From the IMG/VR virus record IMGVR_UViG_3300024180_000003, positions 40,849 to 104,848 of that record: a stretch of 64,000 nucleotides of DNA. One strand, written 5' to 3'. A program made the translations under genes and the position numbers. Under the pieces are notes generated by a model. That model was not told where the DNA came from. It saw only the letters and a program-made list of their open reading frames with translations, and made no database searches. The DNA is from a virus. Positions 7,430 through 16,700 of the stretch are shown here, piece by piece (position 1 is the stretch's first letter; every line of letters starts with the position of its first letter).

Positions 7430-9151
7430 CTATCCAGTATACATAATATATGCTAAAGCAAAGTAAGGAGGTATGTTACTATCGGTTGTAATACTGTGGT
7501 TATGACTTCCTGCACCACCGGTGTAGTATGATACTCCGTTTCTATAGTATACGTACTGATTATCATTATCGCTATCTCCACTTCCTTTATAAGGTCCTCC
7601 GGCTATCGGTCCGTCTACTCCTGATATTGCTTTATGTTGACCTACTCCTGGGTCATTTATCTCAATATAGTATGAATCTTTATAATCATGTTTGTGAGAA
7701 GGTATTTGATTTGTTGTCAGTGTTGTATCTCCTGTGCTTCCTCCGTGATTATGAGTTATGCTTCCTCCTGTAGATTGAGCTCCGCTGCCTTGTACTGTTG
7801 TGGTTGGTGTACCTGTTGTATTATTAGACCCTATAACAAACTTATTCCTTAAATCCGGTGTTGTTATTGAGTTTTGAGTTTGTCCATTACATAAAGCCCA
7901 TCCTGAAGGAAGTGTCTGAACTACTCCAGACCACATTATAATTCCTCCTTGAGGTATTGGTGCTGCATTTACTTGTTTAGTTACTGCACCGTTTGACTCT
8001 CTAACTAAGTAATTATAGTTAGTAGCACTAGTAGCATTTGCGACACTGTTTAAAGTAAGTGTATCATCCAGTGTAGTACTTTGACTCACATATAAAGATC
8101 CAGATATTTCTGTATCGTCTTCTATTGTTGCGGTTCCTGTTACATCTATAAAAGATCCTGATATTCCTCCTGCAACTGTTAGTTTATACGTACCGCCTCC
8201 TACTGCATCTGTTCCTATCCCTACCTGTCCATTACCTTTAAACATTGCTACTAACTTGTTGTAAGTTACATCGAAGTTAGATGATGTAGGTGGTCCTGAT
8301 AGTATTGAGAATGTTTGTGATGTAGTAGCAGTACCGAATGATTTAAGTCCCACTATTACGTGTCCTTTATCTGGTCCGTCTAGCATAAACCCTCTTTGGT
8401 TACCTACGTTATTCATTGCGCTAGTAAAAGGAACTGTAGTATTGTTTGAATCAACATATGCAACTCTAAACTTTGCATTTATATTATTATTGTTACCATC
8501 CACAACCAATGAACCGGAAAGGTTATTATCACCGTGAGATGAATTAGCGTTTCTTGTACTAATTGATCCATCTCCGTTTATACTTAAAGCAGGGGTTGTT
8601 TTGTATCTGTTTACTATAAAATGTATACCTGCAGATTGAGGTGTTGCTGTTGGTGTTGAATGATGGTTAGTAATATTAAAACTACCGTCTCCTGTTTCAT
8701 TTAACTTAAAACTGCTGCTGTAGTTTGTACCTCCATCATCAAACTGTATTGTTAATTCTGGTTCGGATGCTGCGGAAGTTCTTTGAATTTTAATTCCTCC
8801 GTCTCTTATTGATAGTCTATTATCTGATTCTGGTTGAGCATTTGCACCTAGTAGAATTGTATTCGTACCTGCATTCCATCTAAAATCGTCATCTCCACCA
8901 AATGATCCACCGTTATTATACTGTACTGTGCTTGAGTTACCTCCTACTGGTGGGGTTGACCCAGTGTATGGATTCAATGGTATTTGTATCTGTGTTGCTG
9001 AAACCCCTAAACCACTACTTCCTGTGTAATGAAGGTTTAAATACTCTTGGTTACTACTCACTGATGCAGAATAAAAAAATGAGATAAAGTTATTATCTAC
9101 CTCCGAGTATGTTAGTGCTGTTGTTTTGTCTGCTCTTAATACTATAGCCAT
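7430..9151 (-). CDS. Tail fibre with phage tail-collar domain
   Basis: Residues 399-573 are a tail-collar domain: PQGGIIMWSG, LPSGWALCNGQ, TPDLRNKFVIGS and IPPYFALAYIM. His pairs at THNH (about 467), SHKH (about 487) and SHNH (about 551) match the metal-binding tip of T4 gp12-like fibres. The N-terminal 400 residues are Gly/Ser/Thr/Asn-rich beta structure with repeats typical of trimeric fibres. It probably contacts the host surface. No chaperone domain is seen. It is the last gene of the tail operon. Confidence 0.85.
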   Translation of the reverse strand: MAIVLRADKTTALTYSEVDNNFISFFYSASVSSNQEYLNLHYTGSSGLGVSATQIQIPLNPYTGSTPPVGGNSSTVQYNNGGSFGGDDDFRWNAGTNTILLGANAQPESDNRLSIRDGGIKIQRTSAASEPELTIQFDDGGTNYSSSFKLNETGDGSFNITNHHSTPTATPQSAGIHFIVNRYKTTPALSINGDGSISTRNANSSHGDNNLSGSLVVDGNNNNINAKFRVAYVDSNNTTVPFTSAMNNVGNQRGFMLDGPDKGHVIVGLKSFGTATTSQTFSILSGPPTSSNFDVTYNKLVAMFKGNGQVGIGTDAVGGGTYKLTVAGGISGSFIDVTGTATIEDDTEISGSLYVSQSTTLDDTLTLNSVANATSATNYNYLVRESNGAVTKQVNAAPIPQGGIIMWSGVVQTLPSGWALCNGQTQNSITTPDLRNKFVIGSNNTTGTPTTTVQGSGAQSTGGSITHNHGGSTGDTTLTTNQIPSHKHDYKDSYYIEINDPGVGQHKAISGVDGPIAGGPYKGSGDSDNDNQYVYYRNGVSYYTGGAGSHNHSITTDSNIPPYFALAYIMYTG

Positions 9152-9152
9152 G

Positions 9153-10211
9153 TTATATATCTAGTTTTACTACTACCGTCATTTCTGTATTCTCAGAAAC
9201 CGGTACAGGTTTGGCCATTTTAGCAATGGCGATTAATTCATTTGTCTCATTATATAGCCCTACTGATGTAAAATATGGTTGAAATTCACTTCCTGAAACA
9301 TTATCTGCTATTGACCCGGATGTGTCTTTTTTTGCAGATGGATGTTGTGAAAAGTTAAATTCATTCTCTTTTATATTACAGTGGTAGTTATGTGTATAAA
9401 TAGGGTGCGATGCCCTCCATGTTATACTTCCAGAGAAGTAAGTAGAGTAATAGTCTGCTATAGTCGGGTTAGTTAATATAATTAATCCGTGAGAATATAT
9501 TACATTTCCTACTACTCTTCTATAGTCTCCTGCTGATCCGCTTAATAATATGTTTCCATTCCCGTCATCAATTAATTCTACACCCCAAGGTATGTTGTAT
9601 GTTGATCCGGAAGATGTTAAATCAGTATCTGTACTATTTAGATACGTACCTTTATACTTTGTAGGATCTAGTGCAGCGTTTGAACTGTCACCTCCTTGGT
9701 AGGTTTCATCATTATCTTCAAAATAACCTTGGGCGTCACTACTCTGTGTTGATCCGGTAGCGTAATTATCCGTAGCATAATCGGGTATGTTTCCAGGTTG
9801 TAGTAGTATACTGCTGGGTTGTATATTAGTTCCTATAAGGTTTCTCGGTATAGAGATAACGGTAAATTGTCCTTCGTCTCTCCTTTGTTGAGAAGTATAG
9901 CTACTTTGTAAGTAATTTTCTACAGAAGATCCTGATATGTCGTAGCTACTGGTTGAAGGTTCTGCATTTTCAAATCCAGAGTAATATAGGTGTTTAATAC
10001 TTCTATAAACTAAATCTTCGTAATGTTCATAGTCGGTACCTACTAACCTCTTATTACTTCCTGTAATATTAAAAGCTGTTGATCCTGATATACCTACATA
10101 TGTTTCAACTCCAAGTTCGTCGTGTTGTGAACCAGATGCTAAAAATAGTTTATGCGCTGTATAGGATGTTATAAATGAATCCTGTTTGTTTAATTTCTTG
10201 TAGCCGCTCAT
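9153..10211 (-). CDS. Tail/baseplate structural protein, paralogue of next gene
   Basis: The 352 residues are rich in Ser, Thr, Tyr and Gly, without a recognised domain. The last 75 residues (EFNFSQHPSA.. to ..TSVGLYNETNELIAIAK..) match the end of the upstream protein, so the two share a domain by duplication. Its place between a collar fibre and other tail proteins suggests a baseplate or fibre-attachment role. The stop lies one base before the fibre ATG. Confidence 0.65.
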   Translation of the reverse strand: MSGYKKLNKQDSFITSYTAHKLFLASGSQHDELGVETYVGISGSTAFNITGSNKRLVGTDYEHYEDLVYRSIKHLYYSGFENAEPSTSSYDISGSSVENYLQSSYTSQQRRDEGQFTVISIPRNLIGTNIQPSSILLQPGNIPDYATDNYATGSTQSSDAQGYFEDNDETYQGGDSSNAALDPTKYKGTYLNSTDTDLTSSGSTYNIPWGVELIDDGNGNILLSGSAGDYRRVVGNVIYSHGLIILTNPTIADYYSTYFSGSITWRASHPIYTHNYHCNIKENEFNFSQHPSAKKDTSGSIADNVSGSEFQPYFTSVGLYNETNELIAIAKMAKPVPVSENTEMTVVVKLDI

Positions 10212-10214
10212 TCA

Positions 10215-11216
10215 TTAATAATCAAGTTTAATTCTAACCAATGCTTCTTTTGTAAAGTCTTTTAATAAAGGTTTAGAAAGTTTTGCTACTCCTAAACAAT
10301 CATTTGTATCGTTGTATAACCCTACTGTTGTAATATATGACTGAGGATTGTTTATCATAGAGTTATGTCTAAGTTCTCCTGAGCCGGATATATTAGAAGG
10401 GTTATTTGAATAGTTAAATTCACTGTTTCTAACTCTAACGAAAATGTAATTTGAAGAAACCGTTTCTTCCGCATTCATTTTAAAAGAACCACCAGCTCTA
10501 ATTGCTTCAAAAAGTATACCGTTATTTGCTCCATTGTTATCATTTGATCCTGTTAGAACTGCTAATGGAACTATTTCAGACTCAAGCACTTGTGCATTTA
10601 GTATTATTAATCCAACATCTGGTAAAAACTTACCGTAAGATCCTGCTGTTGGGATACCTGTTCCTCCATCGTGACTCACACCGTTAGATCCTGATATGAT
10701 TTCGTATTCTCTTCCTGCATCAGTATATGTTACTGTGGATATCATTCCGCTATTGTCTGTTAACACTCTAGTAGAAGATCCAGAAATTAAAGTAAGGTTA
10801 AATGTACCCGGTAGTAACTTTTCTTTGTATCTAGCTCTATCTAACGATATAGCGTATATACCTTTTTGTGAAACTTTTCCGTCAAATTTAAAGTCTAATT
10901 CTTCATCTCCTAGTACTAATGAGCGATATTGTCCGTAGACTGTTGCTGAAGGAGATTTTCCTGATACGTTTGAATTAAATAGTGATGCTCCTGCTCCATC
11001 TTTATGTCCATAAGCTATTGAGTACTGTACTTCTGCATTATTAAGGTCGGAGCCAGTTTGGTATACGTTTAAGTAGTAGTCCCCACTTGTAGAGGAGTCT
11101 TGGGTGGATGAAGTAAATGCTGCTGTTAGGTTGTAGGTTCCTGTTGACCATAACACTGATGAGATAGAATCTGCACTTACTACTATATCCTCGTTATCAA
11201 ATTTTTTAAATGACAT
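10215..11216 (-). CDS. Tail/baseplate structural protein, paralogue
   Basis: It has 333 residues. The C-terminal EFNYSNNPSN.. ..TTVGLYNDTNDCLGVAKLSKP aligns with the downstream protein, showing duplication of a roughly 75-residue domain. The rest is beta-rich. Three bases separate the two genes. No enzymatic motif is seen. Confidence 0.65.
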   Translation of the reverse strand: MSFKKFDNEDIVVSADSISSVLWSTGTYNLTAAFTSSTQDSSTSGDYYLNVYQTGSDLNNAEVQYSIAYGHKDGAGASLFNSNVSGKSPSATVYGQYRSLVLGDEELDFKFDGKVSQKGIYAISLDRARYKEKLLPGTFNLTLISGSSTRVLTDNSGMISTVTYTDAGREYEIISGSNGVSHDGGTGIPTAGSYGKFLPDVGLIILNAQVLESEIVPLAVLTGSNDNNGANNGILFEAIRAGGSFKMNAEETVSSNYIFVRVRNSEFNYSNNPSNISGSGELRHNSMINNPQSYITTVGLYNDTNDCLGVAKLSKPLLKDFTKEALVRIKLDY

Positions 11217-11222
11217 ATCTTA

Positions 11223-11882
11223 TTAGTTTGTTTTAGTAATTGTTATTGGAATAGTAATTCTAGCTCCACTGTCTCTTCCTATAATTGAAATAGTACTTGA
11301 AAGAGATGAATTGGATGTACCGAATAATGTGTTTATAGTTGTACCAGTTAAGTTAATCGATGTACCTACTACTGTTTTAGATACGTTAGTACCTAAAGTA
11401 GTACTCGCATTTAATCTATCTGCTTCTGCACTATTAATACCTACTCCTGTAAAGTTTGATAGAAGTCTAACATCTGCAATAGTAACAGTATAACCGCTAG
11501 ATTCGAATGCTTGTGATGCTCCAAGATAGTTAAGTGTTTGTGGAGTAATGGTTAATGCTGCTCCTTGTTTTAATGTTATAGAGGCAAAACCTGCTTCTAA
11601 TATCGGCAGTTTAGCAGTTCCTCTAGGTAGAGTGGCAAGTTTATATTTCATTACTTGAGTTTCATCTGCAAATGCTTCTAGTAGAGGCATATTTTCTACT
11701 GCTTCACCGTAGAATGCTGAGCCGGATGGATGAGAGGGATTATAAAGTGTGTAATCTATTTCATCATCAGCTAAAGCAAATTGTGTAATTTTAAAAGAGC
11801 CATCTCCTCTAGCTAGTAACTCTCTTCCTTTTTTTGTAAGTATTGCATCGACTGTTACGACACCGTTGTTTAAATATCCCAT
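11223..11882 (-). CDS. Structural protein in tail operon
   Basis: It has 219 residues and starts MGYLNNGVVTVDAILTKKGRELLARGDGSFKITQFALADDEIDY, a start typical of a structural protein family in large marine phages (recalled, not searched). The second half is Thr/Ser/Ile-rich beta. It lies seven bases before the paralogue pair and behind a TATAAATA box. Confidence 0.6.
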   Translation of the reverse strand: MGYLNNGVVTVDAILTKKGRELLARGDGSFKITQFALADDEIDYTLYNPSHPSGSAFYGEAVENMPLLEAFADETQVMKYKLATLPRGTAKLPILEAGFASITLKQGAALTITPQTLNYLGASQAFESSGYTVTIADVRLLSNFTGVGINSAEADRLNASTTLGTNVSKTVVGTSINLTGTTINTLFGTSNSSLSSTISIIGRDSGARITIPITITKTN

Positions 11883-11899
11883 TTGTTAATGTTGTTTAT

Positions 11900-11907
11900 T
11901 ATAAATA
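11900..11907 (-). promoter_or_regulatory. Candidate late promoter box
   Basis: The coding strand reads ATATTTATAATA about 17 bases before the ATG at 11882. Confidence 0.35.
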
Positions 11908-11941
11908 TATTAATTTAATCTTTTCTACCTAGTCTTAATGT

Positions 11942-13753
11942 TTAAAGTGTACCGTCTTGTGATCCTGATATGTATGTGTTAAATATAAACCCTTGGTTGT
12001 TAGTTTCTACTATAACCATATCATCAGGAGCATCTTTTACTTTATCTGGGTTTAGTACAAATATTGCATTAGAAAAAGGTATAACTCTATTCCCTTCTAT
12101 GTCTATTAACCTATCTCCTGATGCTAGTGAAATTATGTGGTTACCGTTTGCTACTTTTCCTGCGGTGTTATTTGCGTTTCCATCTGGTCCTCTACCTCTT
12201 AGCACCTGTACTGTTAATACTTCCCTTATTACTGTTCCGCCGGCATCGTACTTTGTAGCTACGGATACAATTTGCATATACTCTTTTATATCTGCTCCGG
12301 CTGAACTTTCGGAAACAAACGAAAGTAGATCTCCTGGTAGTATTTTTTGACCGTACCCTTCTTTCCATATATCAAAATGGTTTGTTGTAGACGATTCTAT
12401 TTCATAAGCGTTTCCACCAGTATAAAACTCACCTACGTTTCCAACTCTTGTTGCTGGTTTATCTCTAAGGCCTGTAAATGATATCTCTTCAATTGCATTT
12501 TCATACTCTTTTCTTAATCCGTCTGAACCTGATATCCCGTTTAATAACATGTTTATATTAAACCATGATCTACCGTAAGATGGTGTGTTATCAAAGGAAC
12601 TAGATATGGAACCTTCAGTTAACCTTAATACTTTAATAGTTTGGGCGTTTATAGCAGAATCTATTCCACTGAATTCTTCTTTGGAAGTTTTAGATCCTCT
12701 GTACCTTGCATTAGATATACCTGTTGATGTATAGTTAGAATCTTGAACTTCAGCGTGTTCTGCGTAAGGTGTAAACTCTGGTGTTGCATATCTTACTTCG
12801 GTGTAGTTTGTTGTTCTGTCTAACGATGTTAACGTTCCTATAATTTTTTTAGGTGGTGTTAGACCAGGGTAACTAAGTCCTGGATTGTTTATTACTTTTA
12901 TTCTGGTATGTACAAAATCACCGTAGCTACCAGATGGGATTACTTGTCTATAAGGAAAAACAGTCTTTAAATATCTACCGTCAATATACTCTACTTGTGC
13001 TAATGTATGTGCTACACCAACACCAGTAAAGTCACTTTCTGGGTTAATTTCAAGTTTAACTGCAAAAAGGTGGTTGTACTTATCCGTGGGGTCTTCTAAT
13101 ATTACTGCACCGTTTACGTTTCCTAGTGCGTTTACAATTGAGTCCCTAGTTACAGAGACTTCTATGTCTATATCGTTTCTAAATGGAGCTGGTGCTGTAA
13201 CGACAGTACCTGCGCCTCCACTTGTGCTAAATACTGTGTTATTAAGAAATGTGTTATGATCCTCGTCATTAAATCCGATCCTGTTAACTTCTATTCCGAC
13301 TGCAGCGTTAAAGTTAGAAGGGTGTACAGTGCCTGCAGATCTATTTAACTTATACCTTTTAGTACCTGTTCGAATCTCTTCTGAATTACTTATTAATACG
13401 TTGTAATCATTGTTATAGAAGTTTTCTGACATAAATGGGTCAAATGTAACAGATGATGATAAGCTTGAAGATATATCAGCAAACGTAAGATCTACGTTAT
13501 CAATGAAGAAGTAATTGCCTTTTTTTGTTGCTGATATCTTTTTAAATGAGCTGAAATCTCCTGAGCTTGTTATTCTCATTTTTAAACTCTGTAGGTTTTG
13601 TAGTGTAGGCACTACGTCAATCCCTCCAATAGCATTTTCATGTACCGTAAGAGCTCGTACTATATGGTCTCCAGACAATGAATCTACATTATAGAATGCT
13701 CTAATTTCTCCATTATTTGGGTTTGTGTTTGCAAATTGTGTTATGTTAGCCAT
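11942..13753 (-). CDS. Large tail structural protein, 603 aa
   Basis: It is beta-rich, acidic and Ser/Asn/Thr-rich throughout, with no transmembrane segment or recognised domain. It sits directly after the 1925-residue protein in the tail operon, so a baseplate or tail-fibre component is likely. The start follows a short AT-rich leader of about 24 bases. Confidence 0.6.
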   Translation of the reverse strand: MANITQFANTNPNNGEIRAFYNVDSLSGDHIVRALTVHENAIGGIDVVPTLQNLQSLKMRITSSGDFSSFKKISATKKGNYFFIDNVDLTFADISSSLSSSVTFDPFMSENFYNNDYNVLISNSEEIRTGTKRYKLNRSAGTVHPSNFNAAVGIEVNRIGFNDEDHNTFLNNTVFSTSGGAGTVVTAPAPFRNDIDIEVSVTRDSIVNALGNVNGAVILEDPTDKYNHLFAVKLEINPESDFTGVGVAHTLAQVEYIDGRYLKTVFPYRQVIPSGSYGDFVHTRIKVINNPGLSYPGLTPPKKIIGTLTSLDRTTNYTEVRYATPEFTPYAEHAEVQDSNYTSTGISNARYRGSKTSKEEFSGIDSAINAQTIKVLRLTEGSISSSFDNTPSYGRSWFNINMLLNGISGSDGLRKEYENAIEEISFTGLRDKPATRVGNVGEFYTGGNAYEIESSTTNHFDIWKEGYGQKILPGDLLSFVSESSAGADIKEYMQIVSVATKYDAGGTVIREVLTVQVLRGRGPDGNANNTAGKVANGNHIISLASGDRLIDIEGNRVIPFSNAIFVLNPDKVKDAPDDMVIVETNNQGFIFNTYISGSQDGTL

Positions 13754-13777
13754 ATTACTATTCTATATTATTTATCT

Positions 13778-16700
13778 TTACTTTGTATTATGAGATAGTA
13801 TACCGTTACTTATATATGTACGACATTTTTCTACTGTTAGGCTTACTACCTTTTGTTTCGCCCCTTCTTTTATACTTCTTATTATCTTTCCTGATGCTTT
13901 TTGTTCTACTTTTATATCCCTTAAGGCAATAAATTTATTTTCTTCTTCTATATATACCCTATGTCCTGGAGTGGCTATAAGTACTGTCCCATCTTCAAAT
14001 TCAATTTCTAATGTTTCTTTTTCTGCTGATGAGATTTCCTTACGTATAATTATATCTTCAAACCATTCTAATGTATCTTCATGTTGAGTTCTAATAATAT
14101 CTCCGACCTGTAATTCTTCAGCTAGTTTTTGTTTACCGGTTTTCATTAGAATATTGGTGTCCATACTAACACAGAGTTCATCCTGTGACCAGCCTTGGCT
14201 AGGACCCATTATGTAAGTGTATCCGTCTTTAACAATTTTTTTCCTGTAGGCTCCATATCGTGTGTTAGTTCCAGAATTTTCTGTAACGATAGCTGTGAAA
14301 ACATTACTATTTCCTTTACCGTAAGTTCTATTTCCCAAATACGAATAGTATGGGTTATATGCTTGAAGAAAGTTACCAGGTGACAGCGATTGCATTTCGT
14401 AGTCAGTATTTCCTACGTATCCTCCGTTCTGTTTTGCTCTTACATAGGTTGAACCTGTTTGTGCGTAACCGGTTAGATTAATATAAGTTGGTGGGGTTCC
14501 TGCGCCAGTTGCGTTTTCCCAATCATAATCATATTCTGGTTTATGTGTTACAGATGCTGTGTGGTATGCTCCTACGTTACCGAAGGTGTCAGTAAGGTAT
14601 ACATATCCATAGACAGTATTACCGTAAGTAGGGCTTGAGAAATCTTGACTTGCAAAGTCGTTTATAAAGACACTTGATGTTCCTGGAGTTGCTGATGAAG
14701 CACTTATATATGTTGAGGTTGCTGTTCGTTGAGTTGCTCCAGTGTGGTTTCCGTCAAAAATTACTGAGACTGTACCGTTAAAGTCTACAGAGTGATGCAC
14801 TTGTACTTTGTATGCAGCAGTGTAGTTTATAGACTGTGTTAGAAGTAACATAGCGCTTTCTTTAACTGCAAAGTATCCTGAGTACCCTGAAGGAACTGCT
14901 ACTTGTTTAGGAATCACTTTCCCATGGTGGTGTGCTGCTGTGTGTACTGTTGATTCTGGTGATACATTACCTACTGCGTCTCTTAGTTTAACACTTAGTG
15001 TGATATCGTCTCCATCTGATAAGGTAGAACAGTTTATACTTCCAAAAACGGATGTATTAACAACGCCAAGGCTAGAATAAGCTTCATTACTACTTTCATC
15101 TGATGCAGTTACTATCATTGTAGTACCTACTTCACAGTTATATGCTCTGAAGGGAACGGCAGAAACGTTATTAGATGTTATCGAAGAATTATACCATGCT
15201 GATGAAGGAGCAAGAGGAGCGGTACTGTCTAGTGTACCACAGTTCGTTATACTAAGGATAGTTCCATCTGTCTCTATCTCCATTGCAAATTTTTCAACTG
15301 TATTACCTGTTTGTATTGCTGTACTATAGAAATCTCCTGTTCCATTTCCTGCAAAAACTGTAGCACCGTTGATATCTAAATAAACTTTATCACTTCCGTT
15401 TGCTAAAGGTGGAGATGTAGTCCCATCATGGTAGAATTGATATGCATCTGATATTAATGTAAAAGCACCACACGCAGCAATATTAGTGTTATACTCCGTA
15501 GGATTACTGCTGTCCATTATGAATAGTGATTCTAATACATCAGCACTACTTTGCTCTACTGGGGTTATATTAAATTTTGTTACTGGGTGAGATAAGTATT
15601 TAAATGGGTTATTAACATTTAATTCTCCGTCTGTTATAGTAATAGTAGAGCCTGATAGCTCTCCATTATACTTCGGAGATTCATCTGCTATGTTTTTTGT
15701 AACAGAACCACTTATAGTCTTCACTTCCTCGTTATAGAACGTAGTAGCATTATGTCTTATATTAGTTCTTGACTTATTCTTTCCTCCACTCCAGTTAGGT
15801 ATTGGATATGAATTACTATTTAACATGTAGGTCGGCATAACCGAGTTAAGTGTAGAAGGGTTAGAGGCTATGTTTCCTGATGTTCCTAGCTGTTTTTGTG
15901 ATATTCTTAACGTATCTCCTTCTTCAAATTTAGTTACTATATCTAAGTTAAATCTAAACTTCTGTCCATTAGGGCTATCTATAGCTTCTTTAAATGCTAA
16001 TGCTTTTGTTGCTGCTGAACTACTGTATGGTATTATTACTCCAACTTGACTACTGTAAATATCCCCAGGTGTTCCTGAGCGTCGTACTACGTAGTGTTTT
16101 GTTAAAAGAGGTAGTACATTAGATGTAAGAATTAAACTAGTTGTAGCCTGTGTAGGAGAGTAGTCAGAGTATTTAAATGTAATGTCTACAAATGCTGCTG
16201 TAGGTTCTTCAATAATAAAACCGTTTAACGGGGTGTAAAATTTATGTATTTCTTTCTTAACACCTATAGAACCTGATTGTTCAAATGCTGATAGAATTAC
16301 ATCGTTCGGTAGTGGATCAAAAGAGTGGTAATCGCTACTGTCATTAAATCTAGCAGACCATCTGCTACTTGAGTTCTGTAGGTTGTAAGCTATACATACT
16401 AAATTCGGGTGGTGTATATCGGCATCAAATGAAGTATTCCCTGGGAACCTATTGTCTATTGATTCAGAACTAAACATTATGTAGAAGTCTTGATGTAGAC
16501 TTGCAATAGAACCTGTAGGGTGTATTTCGTAGGGTGTGCCTACAAACTTATCTTTTATAACTGGATCTACTCCTATTACATTACCTGGTTTATATACTTC
16601 TTCTATATTGTACTCAGTTCCATCTGGATGGTAAAATACTGTACCCTGTGGGACTATTTCACCAAAGTCTGCTGATCCAGTAGCAAAATTTATATGAAAA

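Noticed and set aside
11970-12350. 126-codon open frame on the plus strand
   Set aside because: It lies wholly inside the 603-aa structural gene, has no start signal or family features, and mirrors codon bias of the minus-strand gene.
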